Shown piece by piece: positions 1 to 8,872 of a DNA stretch of 64,000 bases. The notes beneath the pieces were generated by a model. It was not told the DNA's origin. It saw nothing but the letters and a program-made list of their open reading frames with translations, and ran no database searches. Position 1 is the first letter of the stretch; every line of letters starts with the position of its first letter. Made by a program: the position numbers and the translations under genes. The stretch lies in assembly GCF_030238365.1 (NCBI RefSeq), contig NZ_JASSOT010000065.1:1-64000 (forward strand), read 5' to 3'. This DNA comes from Lelliottia wanjuensis. GTDB taxonomy: Bacteria; Pseudomonadota; Gammaproteobacteria; Enterobacterales; Enterobacteriaceae.

Positions 1-103
1 CAACCCCAAAACGTTCAGCGGTACGATGTGTTCCATCTTTTCCGGCAAGGTAGTGATTGACGACAGCTAATCTGGTTTCGAGGGAATATTTTGGCTTTGC
101 CAT
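1..103 (-). CDS. IS150-type transposase OrfA, N-terminal fragment (cut by window edge)
   Basis: The minus strand from 103 encodes about 34 residues beginning MAKPKYSLETRLAVVNHYLA and continuing toward ERFGV. This is the start of the helix-turn-helix OrfA of the IS3 family; IS150 OrfA begins MSKPKYPFEKRLEVVNHY from memory. OrfA normally binds the IS ends and is fused to the DDE-domain OrfB by programmed -1 frameshifting. Only the N-terminus is present, so activity cannot be assessed. Confidence 0.8.
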   Translation of the reverse strand, partial: MAKPKYSLETRLAVVNHYLAGKDGTHRTAERFGV

Positions 104-154
104 AAAAAACTGCACCTTAATCAGTTGGGTGTCCAACTTTTGGGGTGCAGTCCA
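1..154 (-). mobile_element. IS3-family (IS150-group) insertion sequence, left end only
   Basis: The DNA from 154 back to the window edge reads, on the minus strand, as the start of an IS150-type element: the terminal sequence TGGACTGCACCCCAAAAG resembles the IS150-group ends (TGTACTGCACC...), followed by a short leader and the orfA start. The rest of the element lies outside the window, so completeness and target duplication cannot be judged. It is inserted upstream of the mod promoter, where E. coli has acrZ and modE. Confidence 0.8.
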
Positions 155-312
155 TAGCCCGGGCGTTTTGCTCTCAAGTTTCTGCTTCTCCCGCCGATAG
201 TATTCTCAGAATCAGCTTTGTTTACCCCTTAAACGGTACGATTTAACGCTAGGTTATCCTTACAGTTATCGTTATATTTATAAATATATAACGACACTCA
301 CAGGAGCTACAA
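155..312 (+). promoter_or_regulatory. mod operon promoter region between IS end and modA
   Basis: This 158-bp stretch separates the IS terminus from modA. It holds the ModE box at 270-293 and a ribosome site (CAGGAG, 301-306) seven bases before the modA ATG. No gene is visible in it. The promoter appears intact, with the insertion more than 100 bp upstream of the ModE box. Confidence 0.6.
270..293. promoter_or_regulatory. ModE operator of modABC
   Basis: A 24-bp near-palindrome with arms CGTTATAT and ATATAACG around a short AT-rich centre. This matches the ModE-molybdate operator of E. coli modA in sequence and placement, about 20 bp before the start codon. ModE with molybdate represses transporter synthesis when molybdate is plentiful. 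Confidence 0.85.
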
Positions 313-1086
313 ATGGCACGCACATGGTTACGCCTTTTCGCAGGGGCAACACTGACACTCTCCGTCGCCGGACATGCACTGGCTGACGAAGGTAAAATCA
401 CGGTCTTTGCGGCGGCGTCGCTGACCAACGCGATGCAGGACATTGCGGCGCAGTACAAAAAAGAGAAAAACGTCGATGTTGTCTCTTCCTTCGCCTCGTC
501 TTCAACCCTGGCTCGCCAGATTGAAGCCGGTGCGCCTGCGGATCTGTTTATTTCTGCCGATCAGAAATGGATGGATTATGCGGTAGAGAAAAAATCGATC
601 GACACGGCCACCCGTGAAACCCTGCTGGGTAACAGCCTGGTGGTGGTCGCGCCAAAAGCCAGCGCGCAGGGCGAGTTCACCATCAACAAAGAGACCAACT
701 GGACCAGCCTGCTGAAAGACGGCCGTCTGGCGGTTGGTGATCCGGATCACGTTCCGGCGGGTATCTACGCGAAAGAAGCGCTGCAAAAACTGGGTGCGTG
801 GGATACATTGTCACCGAAACTGGCTCCGGCTGAAGACGTGCGCGGCGCTCTGGCGCTGGTGGAGCGCAACGAAGCCCCGCTGGGCATTGTGTACGGTTCC
901 GATGCGGTTGCCGGTAAAGGTGTGAAAGTGGTCGGGACCTTCCCGGAAGACTCGCACAAGAAAGTGGAATACCCGATCGCCATTGTTGATGGACATAAAA
1001 ATGCGACGGTCAGCGCCTTTTACGACTATCTGAAAGGACCTGAAGCGTCAGCCATCTTTAAACGTTACGGATTTACGACTCACTAA
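313..1086 (+). CDS. modA: Molybdate ABC transporter periplasmic binding protein
   Basis: ModA captures molybdate (or tungstate) in the periplasm and delivers it to ModB. The 257-residue product, the usual length, starts with a Sec signal peptide (residues 1-24, cleavage after ALA) followed by KITVFAAASLTNAM, the oxyanion-binding N-terminal motif with its serine. The conserved DPDHVPAG segment lies near residue 145. A CAGGAG ribosome site supports the start. The stop codon overlaps the modB start by one base (TAATG), indicating translational coupling. The ModE box upstream predicts repression by molybdate. Confidence 0.97.
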   Translation: MARTWLRLFAGATLTLSVAGHALADEGKITVFAAASLTNAMQDIAAQYKKEKNVDVVSSFASSSTLARQIEAGAPADLFISADQKWMDYAVEKKSIDTATRETLLGNSLVVVAPKASAQGEFTINKETNWTSLLKDGRLAVGDPDHVPAGIYAKEALQKLGAWDTLSPKLAPAEDVRGALALVERNEAPLGIVYGSDAVAGKGVKVVGTFPEDSHKKVEYPIAIVDGHKNATVSAFYDYLKGPEASAIFKRYGFTTH

Positions 1087-1775
1087 TGATATTGACCGAT
1101 CCCGAATGGCAGGCCGTGCTGCTGAGCCTGAAAGTCTCTTCCCTGGCAGTTGCCTTTAGTTTGCCCTTTGGGATCTTCTTTGCCTGGCTGCTGGTTCGCT
1201 GCCAGTTTCCGGGCAAAGCCCTGCTCGACAGTATTCTTCATCTTCCTCTCGTGTTGCCGCCGGTAGTGGTCGGTTACTTATTGCTGATTGCGATGGGGCG
1301 ACGCGGTTTTATCGGCCAGTATTTGTATGACTGGTTCGGCCTGACGTTTGCCTTTAGCTGGCGCGGCGCGGTACTGGCGGCGGCGGTGATGTCCTTCCCG
1401 CTGATGGTGCGGGCCATTCGTCTGGCGCTGGAAGGCGTCGACATTAAGCTCGAGCAGGCGGCGCGCACCCTGGGTGCCGGGCGCTGGCGGGTGTTTTTCA
1501 CCATCACGCTGCCTCTTACGCTGCCGGGCATTATCGTCGGCACGGTGCTGGCATTTGCCCGTTCCCTTGGCGAATTCGGCGCCACCATTACCTTCGTCTC
1601 CAACATTCCCGGCGAAACTCGCACCATTCCGTCGGCGATGTATACCCTGATTCAGACGCCGGGCGGGGAAGGGGCTGCCGCGCGGCTGTGCATTATCTCC
1701 ATCGTGCTGGCGCTGGTGTCGCTGCTGATTTCTGAATGGCTGGCGCGTCTGAGCCGCGAGCGGATGGGGAAATAA
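1086..1775 (+). CDS. modB: Molybdate ABC transporter permease
   Basis: ModB is the inner-membrane channel of the molybdate importer. The 229-residue protein has about five to six hydrophobic helices and the permease-ATPase coupling motif (EAA loop) around [21 protein letters not shown], residues 120-140, which docks on ModC. It overlaps modA by one base and ends two bases before the modC start, so the three genes form one transcription unit. Confidence 0.96.
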   Translation: MILTDPEWQAVLLSLKVSSLAVAFSLPFGIFFAWLLVRCQFPGKALLDSILHLPLVLPPVVVGYLLLIAMGRRGFIGQYLYDWFGLTFAFSWRGAVLAAAVMSFPLMVRAIRLALEGVDIKLEQAARTLGAGRWRVFFTITLPLTLPGIIVGTVLAFARSLGEFGATITFVSNIPGETRTIPSAMYTLIQTPGGEGAAARLCIISIVLALVSLLISEWLARLSRERMGK

Positions 1776-1777
1776 TC

Positions 1778-2836
1778 ATGCTGGAACTCAACTTTAGCCA
1801 GACGCTGGGCAACCACTGCCTGACGCTCAACGAAACGCTGCCTGCATCCGGGATCACCGCCGTCTTTGGCGTGTCGGGCGCGGGGAAAACCTCGCTCATC
1901 AATGCCATCAGCGGGCTGACGCGTCCGCAGACGGGCCGGATTGTGCTCAACGACCGCGTGCTGCATGACGTTGAAAAGAAGATTTACCTGGCGCCTGAAA
2001 AACGCCGCGTCGGCTATGTTTTCCAGGATGCGCGGCTGTTCCCGCACTACAAAGTGCGCGGCAATCTGCGCTACGGCATGGCGAAAAGCATGGCCGGGCA
2101 GTTTGATAATCTGGTCAATCTACTCGGCATTGAGCCATTGCTGGAGCGCCTTCCGTCGTCACTCTCGGGCGGTGAAAAACAGCGTGTCGCGATTGGCCGC
2201 GCGCTGTTAACCGCGCCGGAATTGCTGCTGCTGGATGAACCCCTGGCCTCGCTGGATCTGCCGCGTAAACGCGAGCTGTTGCCTTATCTGCAGCGTCTGG
2301 CGCGCGAAATCAACATTCCGATGCTCTACGTCAGCCATTCGCTGGATGAGATCCTGCATCTGGCGGACAACGTGCTGGTGCTGGAAAACGGCAGCGTCAA
2401 AGCGTTTGGGCCGCTGGAAGAGGTGTGGGGCAGCAGCGTCATGCATCCGTGGCTGCCGAAAGAGCAGCAGAGCAGCATTCTGAAGGTCAGCGTGCTGGAG
2501 CATCATCCGCACTACGCCATGACCGCGCTGGCGCTGGGCGATCAGCATCTGTGGGTCAATAAGATCGATAAGCCGCTGCAATCCGCGCTGCGCATCCGCA
2601 TTCAGGCGTCTGACGTTTCTCTGGTGCTCCAGCCACCGCTGCAAACCAGTATCCGCAACATTCTGCGCGCGAAAGTGGCGCAATGTCTGGACGATAACGG
2701 GCAGGTGGAAGTGCAGCTGGAAGTGGGCAGCAGAAAGCTGTGGGCGCGCATCAGCCCGTGGGCCAGGGATGAGCTGGGCATCAAACCTGGCCTGTGGCTT
2801 TACGCGCAGATCAAGAGCGTCTCGATCACCACCTGA
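1778..2836 (+). CDS. modC: Molybdate ABC transporter ATPase
   Basis: ModC hydrolyses ATP to drive molybdate import. Starting at the ATG at 1778 gives 352 residues, the E. coli length; an upstream in-frame start at 1736 lies inside modB and is not preferred. Walker A GVSGAGKT is at residues 31-38, the signature LSGGE near 131 and Walker B LLLLDEP near 150. The C-terminal part, about 290-350, is the MOP/TOBE domain that binds molybdate. Its TGA directly abuts the stop of convergent ybhA. Confidence 0.97.
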   Translation: MLELNFSQTLGNHCLTLNETLPASGITAVFGVSGAGKTSLINAISGLTRPQTGRIVLNDRVLHDVEKKIYLAPEKRRVGYVFQDARLFPHYKVRGNLRYGMAKSMAGQFDNLVNLLGIEPLLERLPSSLSGGEKQRVAIGRALLTAPELLLLDEPLASLDLPRKRELLPYLQRLAREINIPMLYVSHSLDEILHLADNVLVLENGSVKAFGPLEEVWGSSVMHPWLPKEQQSSILKVSVLEHHPHYAMTALALGDQHLWVNKIDKPLQSALRIRIQASDVSLVLQPPLQTSIRNILRAKVAQCLDDNGQVEVQLEVGSRKLWARISPWARDELGIKPGLWLYAQIKSVSITT

Positions 2837-3655
2837 TCACAGCAGGTGGGTATAAATGTACTGCGCGATGCTGTCGGTGGTGTTGTCACCAATCACCACG
2901 TTGGCGCGCGCTTTCACCGCATCGTCGGCATTGCCCATCGCCACGCCGGTTCCGGCGGCTTCGAGCATGCTGATGTCGTTGTAGTTATCCCCGAAGGCGA
3001 TCACGTCTTTCATCGACCCGCCCTGAGATTCGACAAACTGCGTCAGGCGCTTGCCTTTGCTGTTGCCTTTGCGCGCGATATCCACCTGATCGTGCCATGA
3101 CCATTCACACTCAAGGCCCAACGTCTGTTCAACGTGTTTCGCGAACGCGTTCAGTTTGCCGGTATCTTCGTCGGTCAGGGCAAATTTCCAGATGGCCTTC
3201 ACATCAGTTGCAGCCTGACGCAGAGAGGCAACCTGGGTAAAGACCGGACGCTGCGCTTCGGGCAGAGAGAGCGCCCAGTTGCTGGTGCGGGTCACGTGGC
3301 CGGTTGGGCGCTCATACATCATCGCATCATCCACATACATCAGGCCGTGAATGGCGTGTTCATCGAGCAGATCGATCAATTGCAGCGCCTGAGTCGAGGG
3401 CAGCGGATCGGACTCCAGAACCTTTTTTGCATGATAATCATACAAATAAGTGCCATTACAACAAATTGCAGGTGTATCTAACGCCAGTGCCTGATAAAAA
3501 GGATGAATGGCAACGTGATGTCGACCGGTAACGATCAAGAGTTGATATCCCGCTTCCTGAGCACGCTTGAGTGCTTCGAGGGAGGAGGGGAGCAGGGTTT
3601 TTTGCGGGGTTAACAGCGTACCGTCTAAATCCAGAGCAATCACACGCGAGGTCAT
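2837..3655 (-). CDS. ybhA: HAD-superfamily pyridoxal phosphate phosphatase YbhA
   Basis: A Cof-type haloacid-dehalogenase phosphatase of 272 residues, the length of E. coli YbhA, which dephosphorylates pyridoxal 5'-phosphate and other sugar phosphates in the cytoplasm. HAD motif I DLDGTLL is at residues 9-15 with Asp nucleophile and Asp acid/base; motif IV GDNYNDISML is near residue 217. The start is supported by close agreement with the E. coli N-terminus. It converges on modC with no intergenic base. Confidence 0.95.
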   Translation of the reverse strand: MTSRVIALDLDGTLLTPQKTLLPSSLEALKRAQEAGYQLLIVTGRHHVAIHPFYQALALDTPAICCNGTYLYDYHAKKVLESDPLPSTQALQLIDLLDEHAIHGLMYVDDAMMYERPTGHVTRTSNWALSLPEAQRPVFTQVASLRQAATDVKAIWKFALTDEDTGKLNAFAKHVEQTLGLECEWSWHDQVDIARKGNSKGKRLTQFVESQGGSMKDVIAFGDNYNDISMLEAAGTGVAMGNADDAVKARANVVIGDNTTDSIAQYIYTHLL

Positions 3656-3783
3656 TTGTTCTTCCGGGTTAATATTGAATTTAAGGTCTTAGGGGATGGT
3701 ACACCGAGAGACGTGCCCCACAAAATACCAGGCTAAAATTCAGCATTCACCGTTAAATTTACGCGCAGTGGAGAGGAGTAGTC

Positions 3784-4779
3784 ATGAAACAAACCGTTTA
3801 TACCGCCAGTCCTGAGAGCCAGCAGATCCACGTCTGGCGTTTGAATGCGGAAGGCTCGCTCACGCTGGTGCAGGTGGTTGATGTGCCGGGACAGGTGCAA
3901 CCGATGGTGGTCAGCCCGGATAAACGTTTTCTGTATGTCGGCGTGCGCCCTGAGTTTCGCGTGCTGGCCTACCGCATTGCGCCGGACGATGGCGCATTGA
4001 CCTATACCGCCGAAGCGCCGCTGCCGGGCAGCCCGACGCACATCTCTACGGATCGCAAAGGCCAGTTCATCTTCAGCGGCTCTTACAATTCCGGCTGCGT
4101 GAGCGTTACGCCTCTGGTCGATGGTCTTCCGCAGGGGACCGTGGATGTCGTCGAAGGGCTGGAAGGCTGCCACTCGGCGAATATCTCCCCGGACAACCGC
4201 ACCCTGTGGGTTCCGGCGCTGAAACAGGATCGTATCTGCCTGTTCACCCTGAGCGACGACGGTCATCTGGCCGCGCAGACTCCGGCAGAGATTACCACCG
4301 TGGAAGGCGCAGGTCCGCGTCACATGGTGTTCCACCCGAATCAGCAGTACGCCTACGTGGTGAACGAGCTAAACAGCTCTGTCGACGTGTGGGAACTGAA
4401 GGATCCGAAAGGCCAGATTGAACGCGTTCAGACGCTGGACATGATGCCGTCTGACTTCACCGACACCCGCTGGGCGGCGGATATTCATATCACCCCAGAC
4501 GGTCGCCATCTCTACGCCTGCGATCGTACTTCCAGCCTGATCACCATTTTCAGCGTCTCGGAAGATGGCAGCGTGCTGGCCATCGAAGGCTTCCAGCCGA
4601 CCGAAACCCAGCCGCGCGGCTTTAATATCGACAACAGCGGCAAATTCCTGGTGGCGGCGGGGCAGAAATCCCACCACATCGCGCTGTATGAAATCAAAGG
4701 CGAGCAGGGGCTGCTGGAAGAGAAAGGACGCTATGCCGTCGGCCAGGGGCCAATGTGGGTGGTGTTTAACGCGCACTAA
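3784..4779 (+). CDS. pgl: 6-phosphogluconolactonase
   Basis: Pgl hydrolyses 6-phosphogluconolactone to 6-phosphogluconate, the second step of the oxidative pentose phosphate pathway. The 331-residue protein is the seven-bladed beta-propeller type (YbhE/Lactonase_7 family), recognised by [18 protein letters not shown], the [12 protein letters not shown] segment and the C-terminal GQGPMWVVF. It has no signal peptide and is cytoplasmic. A GAGGAG ribosome site precedes the ATG. A strong terminator follows. E. coli has ybhDHIJ after pgl; here the TisB-like locus and ybhC follow. Confidence 0.97.
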   Translation: MKQTVYTASPESQQIHVWRLNAEGSLTLVQVVDVPGQVQPMVVSPDKRFLYVGVRPEFRVLAYRIAPDDGALTYTAEAPLPGSPTHISTDRKGQFIFSGSYNSGCVSVTPLVDGLPQGTVDVVEGLEGCHSANISPDNRTLWVPALKQDRICLFTLSDDGHLAAQTPAEITTVEGAGPRHMVFHPNQQYAYVVNELNSSVDVWELKDPKGQIERVQTLDMMPSDFTDTRWAADIHITPDGRHLYACDRTSSLITIFSVSEDGSVLAIEGFQPTETQPRGFNIDNSGKFLVAAGQKSHHIALYEIKGEQGLLEEKGRYAVGQGPMWVVFNAH

Positions 4780-4789
4780 GTGGCGTAAA

Positions 4790-4823
4790 AGCAAAAAAAC
4801 CTCGCGGATGCGAGGTTTTTTTA
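4790..4823. terminator. pgl terminator, usable in both directions
   Basis: Stem ACCTCGC / GCGAGGT (4799-4816) with a four-base loop is followed by seven T on the plus strand and preceded by seven A. It ends pgl transcription and could also end a minus-strand transcript arriving from about 5000. Confidence 0.9.
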
Positions 4824-5002
4824 TGCCCGGTGGTAGCCGGAAAGCACGTCAATTATTACCAACACGACGATATTAATCCTTGCTGCCCGGTATGTAAAAT
4901 CGATTGATTAATAACTCAGGACATTGTGCCGGCCTCAGAAATCTATCTGTCTGATTTTAAGCGCTGGAAAGGCAAAACCTTTATAAATTCCTAATTAACC
5001 TT
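4824..5002. other. AT-rich intergenic region upstream of TisB-like ORF
   Basis: No open reading frame of note. The region lies between the pgl terminator and the LexA box. By analogy with tisB/istR it is the place to look for a divergent antitoxin RNA, which could terminate at the two-way hairpin at 4799-4816. I see no convincing minus-strand promoter, so no RNA gene is called. Confidence 0.3.
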
Positions 5003-5022
5003 AACTGGGTTTATATACAGTT
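5003..5022. promoter_or_regulatory. LexA box upstream of TisB-like ORF
   Basis: AACTGGGTTTATATACAGTT carries CTG-N10-CAG with an AT-rich core, close to the SOS consensus TACTG(TA)5CAGTA. A candidate -10 element TATACT follows at 5032-5037, with TTTATA (5010-5015) as a weak -35 inside the box, so LexA bound here would block the promoter. Confidence 0.8.
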
Positions 5023-5046
5023 TTTAGCGGGTATACTTCGTGGCGT

Positions 5047-5136
5047 ATGAGCGGTGTGGAATGGACGATCCTGTTCCTGCAACTCATGGTTGCGATTATG
5101 CAACTGCTGGATGCGTATCTTAAACTAAGAGCCTGA
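5047..5136 (+). CDS. tisB: TisB-like small hydrophobic SOS toxin peptide (29 aa)
   Basis: ATG to TGA encodes 29 residues, exactly the TisB length. Compared by eye with E. coli TisB, 15 of 29 positions are identical without gaps, including the LQLLDA-type block (residues 18-23, here MQLLDA) followed by LK. Residues 7-25 form one membrane helix with a central Gln and an Asp at 22, as in TisB, which inserts in the inner membrane, dissipates the proton-motive force and promotes persistence. A LexA box ends 25 bases before the ATG. The ribosome site is weak, as in tisB. No antitoxin RNA is identified. The E. coli tisB lies elsewhere on the chromosome, so the location between pgl and ybhC is unusual. 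Function is inferred. Confidence 0.72.
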   Translation: MSGVEWTILFLQLMVAIMQLLDAYLKLRA

Positions 5137-5151
5137 CGCATTCAGTCGCAG

Positions 5152-5179
5152 CAAAAAGGGGGATAATTATCCCCCTTTT
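5152..5179. terminator. Two-way terminator between TisB-like ORF and ybhC
   Basis: The palindrome AAAAGGGGGATAATTATCCC continuing to CCTTTT forms a perfect stem with A and T tracts on opposite sides. It can stop the short plus-strand SOS transcript and the minus-strand ybhC transcript. Confidence 0.88.
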
Positions 5180-5188
5180 GCTTATCTC

Positions 5189-6472
5189 TTACTGCTTCGG
5201 CTCAGCAACCACTTTGCTACCCAGACCGCGGTTGTTGTATTCCCACATGCGGTTGAAGTTTGCGTCGTTCAGATTGCGCTGCACGTTCCCTTTATCATCC
5301 ATCGCACCGGTGTTGCCAGAGTACGGACGTTTGGAGATCGCCGCGTCGGCCCATGGTTTAGCCATGTTGAAGCCTTCATTGATCACGCTGTCGCGGATCA
5401 CGACCTGCCCGTTGGTGGCAGAGTCGATATCCAGCGAACGGCCCAGCTGTGCCACGCCGTCACCGGAAGCGGTAAAGCGGCTGTTCACGGCCAGGAAGCC
5501 GTAGAACATGTTGGACAGGGTTGCCGGCGCAAACACGTAACCTTCCTGCTGCGTGCGGGAGTTCACCACGCGGAACTCGGTGTTATCAAACACCACCGCG
5601 CCACGACCGGAGACGATATCCACATCACCTTCGATATAGCTGTTGGTGACCTGCGTACGGGTCAGACGGTTATTCTGCAGGGCATTCTGCACGCCGCTGT
5701 TGGTCACGAAGAAGGTGTTCTGGCGACCGAGAATGTTCACGTTGTTGATCTGCACTTTATCGCCGTCAGTACGCAGGGCAACCGCCTGATGGTTACCCGC
5801 ATCCACGCTGTCACCCAGGGTGTTCTGGATGGTCAGGTTCTGCAGCTGCAGGCCGTTGTTCTGCGACCAGAATACTGCCGAGCACATCATGCCGACCGTT
5901 GCGGTCTGCTTGCTCTGGCAGTTGTCGAACATGTACCACGCCGGTTTGCCTGGCATATATTTCCCGGCCGGGTTCACCAGATGACGCCAGGTATTACGGT
6001 CGATTTCAGAGTCGATCGCCAGACCAATTTTCACGTCGATCGCTTTTTCACCGGTACCGTAAAGGGTGATGCTGCCCGGTGCGGCAGGAACGTAGACCGT
6101 CCCTTCATACTCGCCTGGTAGGATCGCGATGTACTGGCGCGATGCGCTGTGTTTAGTGATAGCGGCGTCAACGGCCGCCTGAATGCTGGTGTGCGTCACG
6201 CCCTGGGTGCCTGCCGGGCCAACCACGAAGTTAGGCTGCGCAGGGATGCTAATAGAAGACGGTGTCCACGGAGCGGCGTTCGGGTCCATGGCAGAGTAAT
6301 AATGTGCCGCGGTGAAGTTCTTCGCTTCACCCGCAGACAAAATTGGGCGAGAGCCGGTGCCTGGCGCAGCCTGCTCGGATGGCAGCTGGTCAGGTGGAGT
6401 TGAGCTGCACGCGGACAATGTCACGCCAAAGGCGAGTGCCAACGCCAGACGAGAAATCCTGGAAATGTTCAA
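5189..6472 (-). CDS. ybhC: Outer-membrane lipoprotein of the pectinesterase/acyl-CoA thioesterase fold, YbhC
   Basis: A 427-residue homologue of E. coli YbhC, a right-handed beta-helix of the pectin methylesterase family. The N-terminus is a lipoprotein signal with lipobox LSAC (Cys near residue 22) followed by SSTPPD, so the protein is lipidated. E. coli YbhC has acyl-CoA thioesterase activity and lacks clear pectinesterase activity; the physiological substrate is uncertain. The start codon is TTG, supported by AAGGAGC six bases upstream and by the matching E. coli N-terminus. It is a single-gene unit ending at the two-way terminator. Confidence 0.93.
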   Translation of the reverse strand: MNISRISRLALALAFGVTLSACSSTPPDQLPSEQAAPGTGSRPILSAGEAKNFTAAHYYSAMDPNAAPWTPSSISIPAQPNFVVGPAGTQGVTHTSIQAAVDAAITKHSASRQYIAILPGEYEGTVYVPAAPGSITLYGTGEKAIDVKIGLAIDSEIDRNTWRHLVNPAGKYMPGKPAWYMFDNCQSKQTATVGMMCSAVFWSQNNGLQLQNLTIQNTLGDSVDAGNHQAVALRTDGDKVQINNVNILGRQNTFFVTNSGVQNALQNNRLTRTQVTNSYIEGDVDIVSGRGAVVFDNTEFRVVNSRTQQEGYVFAPATLSNMFYGFLAVNSRFTASGDGVAQLGRSLDIDSATNGQVVIRDSVINEGFNMAKPWADAAISKRPYSGNTGAMDDKGNVQRNLNDANFNRMWEYNNRGLGSKVVAEPKQ

Positions 6473-6663
6473 GGGAAAGCTCCTTGCTTCACGAGTCTTA
6501 ACGGGATGATCGAAATAGCCTGCTTTTTTATACTAAGTTGAGCGAAACGGGAAGATGAAAAGCTAAAAAGTTGCATATTTCACCCGCGCCCGGCGGGGAA
6601 GTCGTCACAAATAAATAACAATTTCCGTAAAGCGGGTTGACACAGGCAAACGAATGAAAATAA

Positions 6664-6675
6664 ATGTCTATACAA
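6664..6675. promoter_or_regulatory. HutC operator of hutIGC
   Basis: ATGTCTATACAA shares the 11-bp core TGTCTATACAA with the site before hutU (9681-9692). It overlaps an in-frame ATG at 6664, which argues that translation of hutI starts further down. HutC represses both hut operons until urocanate is present. Confidence 0.7.
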
Positions 6676-6696
6676 CCCATGACAAGCGGAACTCCT

Positions 6697-7920
6697 ATGC
6701 AGCAGCTTTATCCCGACGATGTCCTTTGGCGTAACGCACGGCTGGCGACCATGAACCCTGAGGAGCCAGCACCTTACGGGCTGCGCGAAAAGGTGGCGCT
6801 GATTGTGCGCGGCGAGACGATTGTAGCGATCGTCCCTGAATCGGAGCTCCCGGCGACGCATGCGCATCAGGTCGATCTCGAGGGACGTCTGGTCACGCCG
6901 GGCCTGATTGATTGCCACACCCATCTGGTGTTTGGCGGCGACCGCGCGGCGGAGTGGGAGCAGCGTCTGAACGGCGTCTCCTATCAAACCATTAGCGCCC
7001 AGGGCGGCGGGATCAATTCCACTGTTTCCGCCACGCGTGAAAGCGAGTCGCAAACGCTGCTGAAACGAGCGGAACAGCGCCTGCATCGCCTGATGCAGGA
7101 AGGCGTGACGACGCTGGAGATTAAATCGGGTTACGGACTCAACGCGCAGAGCGAAGAGAAAATGCTGCGCGTCGCGCAAACGCTCGCGCACAACCATCCG
7201 GTGGAGATCAGCCCGACGCTGCTCGCCGCCCACGCCGTGCCGAAAGAGTATCGTCAGGATCCGGATGCGTACATCACACTGGTCTGCGAACAGATAATGC
7301 CGACTCTCTGGCGCAAAGGGCTGTTTGAAGCCGTGGACGTGTTCTGCGAAAACGTCGGCTTTACGCCGTCACAAACCGAGCGGGTGTTTCAGGCCGCCGC
7401 TGCGCTCGGCATTCCCGTTAAAGGCCACGTCGAGCAGCTGTCCAATCTGGGCGGTGCGGCGTTGGTGAGTCGATACCACGGCTGGTCTGCCGATCATATT
7501 GAGTATCTCGATGATGCGGGCGTGAGTACGATGGCACACAGCGGCACGGTGGCGGTATTGCTGCCCGGCGCGTACTACTTCTTACAGGAACGTCAGTGCC
7601 CGCCGGTTGAACAGCTGCGAAAGCAGGGCGTGCCGATGGCTGTCGCCACGGATTACAACCCTGGCACCAGCCCGTTTGCCAGCCTGCATCTGGCGATGAA
7701 CATGGCCTGCGTGCAGTTTGGTCTCACGCCGGAGGAGGCGTGGGCGGGCGTGACGCGTCACGCCGCACAGGCGCTGGGGCGCGGGGCTACTCACGGTCAG
7801 TTAAAGGAAGGTTTCGTCGCCGATTTCATTGTCTGGGACGCCGAACGCCCGGTGGAGATGGTGTATGAGCCGGGGCGTAATCCGCTGTATCAGCGCGTAT
7901 TTAGAGGGAAAGTCTCATGA
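6697..7920 (+). CDS. hutI: Imidazolonepropionase
   Basis: HutI opens imidazolone propionate to formiminoglutamate, the third step of histidine degradation. It is an amidohydrolase-superfamily TIM-barrel enzyme with the metal motif [10 protein letters not shown] near residue 75, a central GHVEQ histidine and the late [10 protein letters not shown] segment. The ATG at 6697 gives 407 residues, the family length; ATGs at 6664 and 6679 lie in or next to the HutC operator and are less likely. The stop overlaps hutG (ATGA), so the two are coupled. Confidence 0.95.
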   Translation: MQQLYPDDVLWRNARLATMNPEEPAPYGLREKVALIVRGETIVAIVPESELPATHAHQVDLEGRLVTPGLIDCHTHLVFGGDRAAEWEQRLNGVSYQTISAQGGGINSTVSATRESESQTLLKRAEQRLHRLMQEGVTTLEIKSGYGLNAQSEEKMLRVAQTLAHNHPVEISPTLLAAHAVPKEYRQDPDAYITLVCEQIMPTLWRKGLFEAVDVFCENVGFTPSQTERVFQAAAALGIPVKGHVEQLSNLGGAALVSRYHGWSADHIEYLDDAGVSTMAHSGTVAVLLPGAYYFLQERQCPPVEQLRKQGVPMAVATDYNPGTSPFASLHLAMNMACVQFGLTPEEAWAGVTRHAAQALGRGATHGQLKEGFVADFIVWDAERPVEMVYEPGRNPLYQRVFRGKVS

Positions 7921-8855
7921 AACTCTGGCGGCCCACTTCGCCTGACATCTGGCAAGGGCGTGACGACAGCGCTGAGGCCCGCAACGCGCTGCGCCTCTAC
8001 CAGACCCTTGCTCAGACCGGGCATTTTGCCCCCAAACAGTCAGGCATTGCGCTGATAGGATTCGAATGCGATGCCGGTGTGAAACGCAACCACGGCAGGA
8101 CCGGCGCGGCACAAGCCCCGGATGTGCTGCGCAAAGCGCTGGCCAATATGGCAAGCCACAGCGGGCACGACAATATTACCGATATGGGCACCATCACCGT
8201 TGAAGGCGACCAGCTGGAAGCTGCCCAGCGCGCGCTAAGTGACGCGGTGCAAGCCTGCCAGCAGTCGGGCATGCGCACCCTGGTCTTCGGCGGCGGGCAC
8301 GAAACGGCCTGGGCGCACGGTCGCGGGGTGCTGGATGCCTTTGCGCAAGAGCGGGTGTTAATCATCAATCTCGACGCGCACCTCGATCTGCGCAAGGCAG
8401 AGCACGCCTCGTCGGGCACGCCGTTCCGCCAGTTGGCGTTCTACTGCGAAGAGCAAAACCGTGAATTTCAGTACGCCTGTTTTGGCGTCAGCCGGGCGGC
8501 GAACACCCAGGCGCTGTGGGATGAGGCGGCCCGTCTGCACGTCACCCTGGTGGAAGATCTCGATTTTCGCCGCGAGGCGTTACCCGCGCTGGAAAAGGTG
8601 CTGGCGCAAGCCGATCGGGTCTACCTGACTATCGATCTGGACGTCCTGCCTGCGGGAGAAATGCCGGCCGTTTCCGCCCCGGCGGCGCTCGGCGTTCCGG
8701 CCCTGGATCTGCTGCCGGTCATCGGTGAAATCTGCCGCAGCGGAAAACTCCAGGCGGTCGATTTAGTCGAATTTAACCCAACCTACGATCGCGACGGACA
8801 GGGCGCACGGCTTGCCGCGCGTCTGGCCTGGCAAATTGCTCACTGGTGGGCATAA
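7917..8855 (+). CDS. hutG: Formimidoylglutamase
   Basis: HutG hydrolyses N-formimino-L-glutamate to glutamate and formamide, the last step of the pathway. The 312-residue protein is an arginase/ureohydrolase-fold enzyme with dinuclear manganese motifs: [11 protein letters not shown] near residue 125, [10 protein letters not shown] near 150 and TIDLDVLPA near 240. It overlaps hutI by four bases and is followed 17 bp later by hutC, giving a hutIGC operon. Confidence 0.96.
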   Translation: MKLWRPTSPDIWQGRDDSAEARNALRLYQTLAQTGHFAPKQSGIALIGFECDAGVKRNHGRTGAAQAPDVLRKALANMASHSGHDNITDMGTITVEGDQLEAAQRALSDAVQACQQSGMRTLVFGGGHETAWAHGRGVLDAFAQERVLIINLDAHLDLRKAEHASSGTPFRQLAFYCEEQNREFQYACFGVSRAANTQALWDEAARLHVTLVEDLDFRREALPALEKVLAQADRVYLTIDLDVLPAGEMPAVSAPAALGVPALDLLPVIGEICRSGKLQAVDLVEFNPTYDRDGQGARLAARLAWQIAHWWA

Positions 8856-8872
8856 AAATCTAAGGAGTTACG

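Noticed and set aside
5178-5504. 108-codon plus-strand frame after the TisB-like gene
   Set aside because: Lies opposite ybhC and starts within the terminator region.
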